Below, piece by piece: positions 1-5,903 of a stretch of DNA of 7,199 nt. The DNA is taken from positions 1-7,199 of the forward strand of contig JAEXJH010000407.1 of assembly GCA_023445955.1 (NCBI GenBank), in the 5' to 3' direction. Numbering within the stretch: the stretch's first letter is position 1; each line of letters opens with the position of its first letter. The notes below the pieces were generated by a model. That model saw only the letters and a program-made list of their open reading frames with translations. It made no database searches and had not been told where the DNA came from. The DNA comes from Pseudomonadota bacterium. Lineage in GTDB: Bacteria > Pseudomonadota > Alphaproteobacteria > Caulobacterales > Caulobacteraceae. The translations under genes were made by a program, and so were the position numbers.

Positions 1-12
1 GGGGGGGGGGGG
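1..12. repeat. Poly-G tract of at least 12 bases at the window edge
   Basis: The window opens with 12 consecutive G residues, followed by CGCGCC, so that bases 11-18 form the palindrome GGCGCGCC (also the AscI recognition sequence). The tract may continue beyond the window. Homopolymers this long are uncommon even in GC-rich genomes. They can arise by replication slippage, or as a sequencing, assembly or cloning artefact at a contig end. The tract lies about 133 bases upstream of the glycosyltransferase start. Confidence 0.9.
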
Positions 13-76
13 CGCGCCGGACCCCTTCGACCTTCGCGCTCTGGGCATTGGTCGAGTTCCCAACCCCATGCCATGA
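2..76 (+). CDS. Possible C-terminal tail of an upstream gene (partial)
   Basis: One frame is open from the window edge to a TGA at 74-76. It reads four glycines (the G tract) followed by APDPFDLRALGIGRVPNPMP. The segment resembles a protein tail, with a flexible glycine stretch followed by a short segment of mixed hydrophobic and charged residues. It is in the same frame as the glycosyltransferase and ends 69 bases before its start. A second frame is also open from the edge, to a TGA at 88-90, so the choice of frame is weakly supported. Only about 24 residues are visible and no family can be named. If this is a real gene, the following glycosyltransferase could be co-transcribed with it. Confidence 0.25.
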   Translation, partial: GGGGAPDPFDLRALGIGRVPNPMP

Positions 77-94
77 TCACGCAGCGCTGACTCG

Positions 95-113
95 CGCGCG
101 GTCTTTACGCGCG
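95..113 (+). other. GC hairpin in the leader of the glycosyltransferase gene
   Basis: The arms CGCGCG (95-100) and CGCGCG (108-113) can pair around the 7-base loop GTCTTTA. No T-run follows, so it does not look like a standard intrinsic terminator. It ends 24 bases before the ribosome binding site and could be a leader RNA structure. Alternating CG stretches are common at this base composition, so chance is possible. Confidence 0.3.
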
Positions 114-136
114 TCTGTCCGCCGCCCATCGGTTTC

Positions 137-143
137 AGGAAGA
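137..143 (+). promoter_or_regulatory. Ribosome binding site for the GT41 glycosyltransferase
   Basis: AGGAAGA lies just ahead of the ATG at 146, with 5 bases between AGGA and the start codon. Reading back in the same frame, there is a stop at 74-76 and no other ATG, GTG or TTG codon between it and 146. The start is therefore well supported. Confidence 0.75.
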
Positions 144-145
144 CA

Positions 146-2164
146 ATGGCCGACGTCGATACGCTGAACCTGCTCAGCACGCTGACCGCCGAGAGCTGCT
201 CGCTTGGCGACCTGATCACCCTTGCGTCGAATCTGGCGGGGGAGGGGCAGCCGGCCCTGGCCGACCAGGCCTACAAGATCTGGATCAAGTTCAACGACGA
301 ACACCCGCAGCTGTCGGTGGCGCTGTTCAATCGCTCGGTCCTGCAGTCGGCGCTGGGCGACAACGCCGGCGCGGCGACCTCGCTGGAGCTGGCCATCAAG
401 CTCAACGCCGACTTCATGCCGGCCTATGTGAACCTGGGCGGCATCCAGGAGCGCGCAGGCCTGGGCGAGCTGGCCGTGGCCACCTGGGAAGCGGGCGCCA
501 ACCGCCAGGTGATCATGACCGGCGTGGGCGTCGGCTACGCCTTCACCTGCCTCAAGCAGATCGCTCGCCTGCTGGGCGAAATGCATCAGTCGGCCCGCGC
601 CGAGCTGGCGCTGCAGCGCGCCGCAGAGCTCGATCCCAAGGCCATGGACGTGATCGGCCAGCTGGTCGCCACCCGCCTGTCGCAGTGCAAGTGGCCGGCT
701 CTGCAGCCGACCGAGCGCGTGACCCGCGAGACCTTGCTGGAAGGCGTCAATCCGTTGTCGGTGGGCGCCTATACCGACGATCCGCTGCTGCTGCTGGCCG
801 CCGGCAATCGCTTCGTCGAGCGCGAGGCCAAGGTCACGCCAGAACAGGTCCGCGCCGACCGCCGCGATGCGCCGATCGACCTGACCGGCCGCCGCCTGCG
901 CATCGGCTACATCTCGTCGGACCTGCGCGACCACGCCGTCGGCTATCTGATGGCCGAACTGTTCGAAGTGCATGATCGCGAGAAGGTCGAGGTCTTCGCC
1001 TACTACTGCGGGCCGGAGTCCAGCGACGGCCTCAACACCCGCATCCGCGCGGCGGTGGAGCACTTCACCGACATTCGTCCGATGTCGGACGATGAAGCAG
1101 CCCAGCGCATCGCCGACGACGGCATCGACGTCCTGGTCGACGTCAACGGCCACACGCGTGACGCCCGCACCTCGGTCTTCGCCCGCCGCCCGGCGCCGAT
1201 CCTGGTCAACTGGCTGGGCTATCCCGGCACCATGGGCAGCGACTATCACCACTACATCGTCGCCGACCCGTGGATCATCCCGCCGGAGATGGAGCTCTAT
1301 TACTCCGAGGCCGTGCGGCGAATCCCCTGCTACCAGCCCAACGATCGCCGGCGGAAGGTGCATGACGTCGTCCCGACCCGCGCCGAGGCCGGCCTGCCCG
1401 AAGACGCCTTCGTCTTCTGCTGCTTCAACGGCACGCAGAAGATCACGCCGCACGTCTTCGACCGCTGGATGGAGATCCTCAAGCGCACGCCCGGCAGCGT
1501 GCTGTGGCTGCTGGACAGCAATCCCGAGACCAACGCCCGCCTGCGCGACGCGGCCGAGGCCCGGGGCGTCGATCGCACCCGTCTGGTCTTCGCACAGAAG
1601 CTCCAGAACGCCCATCACCTGGCGCGCTACCGCCTGGCCGACCTCTTCCTCGACACCACGCCCTACGGCGCCCATACGACGGCCTCGGACGCGCTGTGGA
1701 TGGCCGTGCCGGTGCTGACTTGGTCGGGCCGCTGCTTCGCCTCGCGGGTCTGCGGCAGCCTGGTGCGCAGCGCCGGCCTGCCCGAGCTGGTGGTCGACAG
1801 CGCCCAGGCCTATGTCGACAAGGCTGTCGAGATCGGCGCCGACCGCGCCAAGGCCCAGGCCCTGCGCGAGACGCTGGAAGCCAATCGCGACACCAGCGTG
1901 CTGTTCGACATGGACCTGCTGGCGGGCAAGCTGGAGGACCTCTACGGCGAAATGGTCGCCGAATATCAGGCCGGCCAACGCCCCAGCCCGAACCTCACAA
2001 ACCTGTCGACCTATCTGGAGATCGGCTTGGCGCTGGACCGCGACGACCGCGAGATGCAGGCCGAGCCGGACCTGCACGGCCTCTATCGCCACGAACTGGC
2101 GCGCCGCAATCGGGTCAAGGCTATTCCCGCCGACGGCCGCCTGTGGGACGGCGAACCGGCGTGA
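146..2164 (+). CDS. TPR-containing SPINDLY/O-GlcNAc-transferase-like glycosyltransferase (GT41)
   Basis: This 672-residue protein is probably cytoplasmic, since no signal peptide or membrane segment is visible. The N-terminal part holds about three TPR-like helical pairs (residues 59-90, 91-124 and 134-166). A GT41-type catalytic region starts near residue 250. Seen motifs include IGYISSDLRDH (253-263), VNGHTRDAR followed by RPAPILVNWLGYPGTMG (333-364), FNGTQKI with Lys432, and DTTPYGAHTTASDALW (503-518). By similarity to human OGT, Lys432 should match the UDP-contacting lysine and HTT (510-512) the diphosphate-binding segment. His263 matches the histidine of the OGT motif SSDxxxH. Family members move a sugar (GlcNAc, or fucose in plant SPINDLY) from a nucleotide sugar to Ser/Thr of proteins, with TPRs choosing the target. 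The sugar and target here are unknown. In Caulobacter, TPR glycosyltransferases act on flagellin, but no flagellar gene is visible here. The last 60 residues extend past the catalytic motifs. The next gene overlaps by 4 bases, so the two are probably co-translated. Confidence 0.9.
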   Translation: MADVDTLNLLSTLTAESCSLGDLITLASNLAGEGQPALADQAYKIWIKFNDEHPQLSVALFNRSVLQSALGDNAGAATSLELAIKLNADFMPAYVNLGGIQERAGLGELAVATWEAGANRQVIMTGVGVGYAFTCLKQIARLLGEMHQSARAELALQRAAELDPKAMDVIGQLVATRLSQCKWPALQPTERVTRETLLEGVNPLSVGAYTDDPLLLLAAGNRFVEREAKVTPEQVRADRRDAPIDLTGRRLRIGYISSDLRDHAVGYLMAELFEVHDREKVEVFAYYCGPESSDGLNTRIRAAVEHFTDIRPMSDDEAAQRIADDGIDVLVDVNGHTRDARTSVFARRPAPILVNWLGYPGTMGSDYHHYIVADPWIIPPEMELYYSEAVRRIPCYQPNDRRRKVHDVVPTRAEAGLPEDAFVFCCFNGTQKITPHVFDRWMEILKRTPGSVLWLLDSNPETNARLRDAAEARGVDRTRLVFAQKLQNAHHLARYRLADLFLDTTPYGAHTTASDALWMAVPVLTWSGRCFASRVCGSLVRSAGLPELVVDSAQAYVDKAVEIGADRAKAQALRETLEANRDTSVLFDMDLLAGKLEDLYGEMVAEYQAGQRPSPNLTNLSTYLEIGLALDRDDREMQAEPDLHGLYRHELARRNRVKAIPADGRLWDGEPA

Positions 2165-3999
2165 CCGACCAGACGTCGGATACGCTGTTCAGCGCCCGTG
2201 CCGCCCGGCCATCGCAGTCTGGCCAGTTCGCGGGCCTGAACGACCTGTCCGGCCTCGTGGCCCAGCTGCAGCGGCAAAGGGCGCAGGATCCAGACTTTCG
2301 CATCCTGCTGGTCGGCGGTGTTCCGCCCGGCTGGCCGGAAGATCTGAAAGCCTCTGTCCTGGGCGGGGCGGCGGCCGACTTCCCCGGCGATCTGTCCGAC
2401 CCCGAGACCTATCGCGCCGTGCTGAACCGCGTGGCGCGCGAGGGCCGCTTCGACTGCGTCGTGGCCGCCCATGTGGTCCAGACCCTGACCCGGCCGTCCG
2501 TGCTGCTGGAACGCCTGCCGCTGATCGCCGAGGCCGGCTGGATCACCACGCCGTCGCGCTATCTGGAGGCTCTGAAACCCGAGGGCGCCTATCGCGGTTT
2601 CGCCCATCACCGCTGGGCCGCCGACTATCTCGAAGGCGTCCTGGTGCTGGCGCCCAAGACGCCGTTGCTCGAGCACCTGACCTTCCCAGGCGAGGCCGTG
2701 TGGGCCCAGGCGCCGCAGCGGTTCGAGCTGCAGGTGCAGTGGCGCGGAGCCCTGCGGTTCGCGGTGATATTGGGCGAGGGAGCCTTGCCGGCCGGCGCGC
2801 AGGCCCTGGCCCTGCTGGGCCGCTTCTTCGAGGGCGTGCCGGCCGAGGCTCCGCCCACCGACGCGCCGTCCGAACCGGCGCTGGACGTCGCTGGCGAATT
2901 GACCAAGGCCTTGGCGACGGCCCGCGACACGCAGTCAGGCCTGCATCCGCTGGGGCGGATGAAGTTCTACCACGATGCGGCCAGCCTGATCCTGTGCGAG
3001 CCGCTGACCCGCGAGCGCATCGACCTGTTCGAACTGGTGCTGGCCGAGGCCGGGGCGATGGCCGTGGAGCCGCCGGGCGAGGAATGGATCGATTGGGTCG
3101 TCCACTATCGCGTGGTGATGGAGGCGCTGACCGGCGCGCGCGTGGAGGACCCGACCCCCGCCGCGCCGGACGACGGCCCGCAGACCTTCCTGACCGGCGA
3201 TGGCCAGACCCTGGACGAAGCGGGCCTGAAGGCGCACGCCGACGCGCTGGGCGCGCAGGTGGTGTTCTTCGCCGCCGCCGACGCCCGTTATGTCGAACTC
3301 TACGGCCGCTGGCTGGCCCTGTCGGTGCTCAAGCACAGCGACGTGCCGTTCCTAGTGGTGATCCACGTCATCGGCGGCGCGGGCCAGCTGGCGCAGGCCG
3401 CCGCGACGGTGCGGATCGGCGACCCGCGGGTGATCTTCGTCGGCGACGACTTCGACGCCTCGGCGGTGACGACCCAGTGCTTCGAGGCCCCGCCCAAGGG
3501 CCTGATCGAGATCCCCGTCGCCCACTACCAGTCGGTGCGTTTCCAGCGCCTGGGCGGGCTTCTGGACCTGCTGGGGCGGCCAGTGTTCGTGTCGGACATC
3601 GACCTCTTGCTACAGCGCGGCGTCGCCGACCTGCTGGACCAGTGGGCCGACGCCGATCTGGTGCTGAACCTCAACGACAAGAACTTCCAGGCCGGGTCGC
3701 GGATCACCGCCAACCTGGTGCTGGCGCGCCCGACGGCCGAGACGGGCATCCTGCTGCGCTGGCTGCGCGCCTATCTGGACGAGCGCTTGAACCGTCCGAC
3801 CGTGACCCGCTGGATTGACCAGGTCGCCCTGAACCTGGCCCGCCATCATTTGGAGCTGCACGCGCCGGGCGCCCGCATCGGCAGCTTCGACACCCAGAGC
3901 GACATCAACAACGTGATGTTCAAGGAATATGTCCCGGACCATCCGTTCCGGTTCCTGTCGCTGTACCACGGCTTCGATACGTCGACCTTGGAGGAGTAG
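2161..3999 (+). CDS. Two-domain protein: methyltransferase-like N-terminus plus GT-A-like glycosyltransferase C-terminus
   Basis: The open frame extends far upstream inside the previous gene, but the GTG at 2161 overlaps that gene's stop as GTGA and gives 612 residues. The first internal Met is residue 267, so a GTG start is needed. Residues 46-170 resemble a small class I methyltransferase: a beta-strand-like FRILLVGG, then FDCVVAAHVVQTL, then TTPSRY (129-134) and GFAHHRW (146-152). This matches a motif pattern I recall from sugar-linked methyltransferases (EVPSR followed by GYxHHRW). The usual glycine-rich SAM loop is poorly kept (VGGVPPGW), so activity is doubtful. Residues 235-345 form an unassigned, partly Pro/Ala-rich linker with helices. 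Residues 366-605 look like a GT-A nucleotide-sugar transferase: VVFFAAADARYVELY, then VSDIDLLLQ with DxD at 479-481 for metal and nucleotide binding, then WIDQVALN with Asp553-Gln554, as in GT8-like families. The likely role is glycan or protein modification with the upstream GT41 enzyme. The acceptor is unknown, and the domain calls rest on motif reading only. Confidence 0.8.
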   Translation: MTDQTSDTLFSARAARPSQSGQFAGLNDLSGLVAQLQRQRAQDPDFRILLVGGVPPGWPEDLKASVLGGAAADFPGDLSDPETYRAVLNRVAREGRFDCVVAAHVVQTLTRPSVLLERLPLIAEAGWITTPSRYLEALKPEGAYRGFAHHRWAADYLEGVLVLAPKTPLLEHLTFPGEAVWAQAPQRFELQVQWRGALRFAVILGEGALPAGAQALALLGRFFEGVPAEAPPTDAPSEPALDVAGELTKALATARDTQSGLHPLGRMKFYHDAASLILCEPLTRERIDLFELVLAEAGAMAVEPPGEEWIDWVVHYRVVMEALTGARVEDPTPAAPDDGPQTFLTGDGQTLDEAGLKAHADALGAQVVFFAAADARYVELYGRWLALSVLKHSDVPFLVVIHVIGGAGQLAQAAATVRIGDPRVIFVGDDFDASAVTTQCFEAPPKGLIEIPVAHYQSVRFQRLGGLLDLLGRPVFVSDIDLLLQRGVADLLDQWADADLVLNLNDKNFQAGSRITANLVLARPTAETGILLRWLRAYLDERLNRPTVTRWIDQVALNLARHHLELHAPGARIGSFDTQSDINNVMFKEYVPDHPFRFLSLYHGFDTSTLEE

Positions 4000-4005
4000 G
4001 TGGGC

Positions 4006-4746
4006 CTAGAAGGTCGCCTTGGCCTTCATCAGCACCGCGCCGCCCGTCTCGGCCCACAGCTCCGCGCCGTCTTCCGTGAGCCGGCCCTTGGCCGCGATCG
4101 TCTCGCCGACGAAGGCGGGCTTGAGGGCGCGGAAGGAGAACCGCTTCAGCGGTCGGGCCGGCATGGCCTCCAGCAGCAGCAGGGCGATCAGCGGGCCGTG
4201 GACGACCAAGCCGGGATAGCCCTCGACCTGAGTCGTGTAGGGCAGGTCGTAGTGGATGCGGTGGGTGTTGGACGTCGCCGCCGAGAACGCCGCCAACAGC
4301 ACCGGATCGGTAGGCGTCTGGACGCTCCAGTCGGCCCCAGCTGGTAGCGCGTCGGACGTGCGCGGCGCGGGCGGCGCGGCGGTGTAGACGATCGTCTGGC
4401 GCTCGCTGACGCGGACTGCGCCGGCCTGGCTGAACGTCCGGTCCAGGGTGACGAAGGTGAGGGGGCCGCTGGCTCCGGCCTTCTCCTCGACGGCGGCGAT
4501 GGTCTCGACGCGTTCGGTTTCTACGCCTGGCAGCAGCGGTCCCGCGAAGGTCATGTCAGACGCTGCGAACATTCTCCGGGGCGGCAACGAAGGATCGCGT
4601 TTGGGATGGCCGTCGGAGCCGAGGTCGGATCGTCGGACCGGTGCGGCGAGGCACGCCCAGTGCCAGGCCGGCGGGACCTCAGCCGGCGCGTCGGGCCGGT
4701 CGAGCACCGCCGCTAGCCGCGCCAGGTCCGAGGCCGCCAGGATCAT
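4006..4746 (-). CDS. MaoC/HTD2-type hot-dog enoyl-CoA hydratase (FAS1-like dehydratase family)
   Basis: The product has 246 residues. The ATG at 4746 shares one base with the stop of the dehydrogenase gene (TGATG). A longer frame exists, but its extra 58 residues only read the dehydrogenase gene out of frame. The N-terminal half carries WHW (28-30), LGSDGHP (42-48) and PPRRM (55-59), typical of the mesaconyl-C4-CoA hydratase/HTD2 group. The second half carries the catalytic-type motif SNTHRIHYD (159-167) and VVHGPL (181-186). Asn160 sits where classic R-hydratases have Asp, but Asn is, as I recall, normal in the HTD2-like group, and His165 is kept. Family members hydrate enoyl-CoA esters or dehydrate 3-hydroxyacyl thioesters. 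The protein seems about 25 residues shorter at the N-terminus than relatives I recall. As the last gene of the operon it probably supplies the hydration step of a beta-oxidation cycle. The substrate cannot be read from the sequence. It ends 6 bases from the convergent gene. Confidence 0.85.
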   Translation of the reverse strand: MILAASDLARLAAVLDRPDAPAEVPPAWHWACLAAPVRRSDLGSDGHPKRDPSLPPRRMFAASDMTFAGPLLPGVETERVETIAAVEEKAGASGPLTFVTLDRTFSQAGAVRVSERQTIVYTAAPPAPRTSDALPAGADWSVQTPTDPVLLAAFSAATSNTHRIHYDLPYTTQVEGYPGLVVHGPLIALLLLEAMPARPLKRFSFRALKPAFVGETIAAKGRLTEDGAELWAETGGAVLMKAKATF

Positions 4747-5903
4747 CAGTACGACCGCGGCAGGCCGAGCACGTGCTCGGAGACATAGGCCAGGATCAGG
4801 TTCTTCGAGATCGGGGCCACCTGGTAGAGACGCGTCTCTCGGAACTTGCGCTCGATGTCGTACTCCTCGGCGAAGCCGAAACCGCCATGGGTTTGCAAGC
4901 ACATGTCGGCCGCCGCCCATGAGGCCTCCGAGGCCAGCATCTTGCCGATATTGGCTTGTTCTCCGCAGGGGAGCCCGGCGTCGTAGCGAGCAGCGGCGTC
5001 ATAGATTGTCAGACGCGCGGCGTGGGCCTGGGCGTAGGCGCGGGCGATCGGGAACTGCACCCCTTGGTTCTGGCCGATCGGCCGTCCGAAGACGACGCGG
5101 CTGTTGGCGTAGTCGCGGGCCTTGCCGATCAGCCAGGCGGCGTCGCCCAGGCACTCGGCGCCGATCAGGATGCGTTCGGCGTTCATGCCGTCGAGGATGT
5201 AGCGGAAGCCCTTGCCTTCCTCGCCGATCAGGCTGTCGGCGGGGATGACGAGGTTGTCGAAGAACACCTCGGTGGTGGCGTGGTTCAGCATGGTGGCGAT
5301 CGGCTTGATCGTCAGTCCACGTCCTTTCGCCTCGCGCATGTCGACCAGGAACACCGACAGGCCATCGGCTTTGCGCGTCACCTGGTCCTTGGGCGTAGTG
5401 CGCGCCAAGAGGACCATCAGGTCCGAATGCTCGGCCCGGCTGGTCCAGACCTTCTGACCGTTGATGACGTAGGTGTCGCCCTCGCGCCGGGCGAAGGTCG
5501 AGATCGAGGTGGTGTCGGTGCCGGCCGTAGGCTCGGTGACGCCGAAGGCCTGCAGGCGGATCGAGCCGTCGGCGATCCGGGGCAGCCAGGTCTCCTTCTG
5601 CGCGGTCGAGCCATGCCGCAGGACGGTGCCCATCGTGTACATCTGGGCGTGCAGGGCGGCCGCATTGCCGCCGCTGGCATGGACCTCCTCCAGGATCGCG
5701 GCCGCCGCCATCAGACCGAGACCGCCGCCGCCATACTCCTCGGGGATCAGCACGCCCAGCAGACCGGCCTTGGTCATGGCCGCCACGAAGTCGGTCGGAT
5801 AGGCCTTCTCGCGATCCAGAGCGCGCCAGTAGGGCGGCGGGAAGTCGCGGCACAGGGCCCGCACCGTCTGGCGCAGGGCCTCGATGAGCTCGGCGTCCGC
5901 CAC
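4746..5903 (-). CDS. Acyl-CoA dehydrogenase (FAD-dependent)
   Basis: The 385-residue length is normal for the family. Translation appears to start at a GTG at 5903 that shares one base with the thiolase stop (TAGTG). Only a weak GAG lies 8 bases upstream, and the next Met is residue 43, which would remove conserved sequence. Seen motifs are IPEEYGGGGLG (53-63), the FAD/substrate segment AFGVTEPTAGTDTT (119-132), VWTSRAEHSDL (152-162), FGRPIGQNQ (272-280) and LQTHGGFGFAEEY (336-348). The enzyme should oxidise an acyl-CoA to the trans-2-enoyl-CoA, passing electrons through ETF. At the usual C-terminal catalytic position (YEGT in medium-chain enzymes) this protein has APIS, with Pro364 in place of Glu. 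Glu243 in NAERIL instead aligns with the helix-G glutamate of isovaleryl-CoA dehydrogenase and probably acts as the base. The C-terminal end VLGLPRSY is typical of this subgroup as I recall it. The acyl chain used is not evident. The gene lies between thiolase and hydratase genes in one operon. Confidence 0.93.
   Translation of the reverse strand: MADAELIEALRQTVRALCRDFPPPYWRALDREKAYPTDFVAAMTKAGLLGVLIPEEYGGGGLGLMAAAAILEEVHASGGNAAALHAQMYTMGTVLRHGSTAQKETWLPRIADGSIRLQAFGVTEPTAGTDTTSISTFARREGDTYVINGQKVWTSRAEHSDLMVLLARTTPKDQVTRKADGLSVFLVDMREAKGRGLTIKPIATMLNHATTEVFFDNLVIPADSLIGEEGKGFRYILDGMNAERILIGAECLGDAAWLIGKARDYANSRVVFGRPIGQNQGVQFPIARAYAQAHAARLTIYDAAARYDAGLPCGEQANIGKMLASEASWAAADMCLQTHGGFGFAEEYDIERKFRETRLYQVAPISKNLILAYVSEHVLGLPRSY

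Noticed and set aside
49..77. Possible promoter TTGGTC, 17 bases, CATGAT ahead of the GT41 gene
   Set aside because: It matches the consensus at only 3 of 6 and 4 of 6 positions and partly overlaps a possible upstream coding tail. No sigma-54 type TGGCAC-N5-TTGC element was found either.
77..2092. A 671-codon open frame antisense to the GT41 glycosyltransferase gene
   Set aside because: Its composition is rich in Gly, Ala, Arg, Val and Gln, with no recognisable motif. Strong G/C bias at third codon positions of the sense gene removes stops on the opposite strand. The sense protein has clear family motifs.
1504..2160. Upstream extension of the second gene by 219 codons
   Set aside because: The extension lies entirely within the GT41 coding region and reads as Arg/Pro/Gly-rich sequence. 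The GTG at 2161 overlapping the previous stop is the natural start.
1812..3818. A 668-codon + strand frame overlapping both left-hand genes
   Set aside because: It is Arg/Pro/Gly-rich low-complexity sequence spanning two real genes in another frame, as expected for a GC-rich shadow.
4009..4027. Possible terminator hairpin with GAAGG and CCTTC arms
   Set aside because: The arms fall on repeated Lys/Ala codons of the hydratase 3' end. The stem is only 5 bases and no T-run follows on either strand.
4747..4920. N-terminal extension of the hydratase by 58 codons
   Set aside because: It reads the conserved 3' end of the dehydrogenase gene in another frame and shows no resemblance to the hydratase N-terminus. 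The ATG at 4746 fits the coupled layout.
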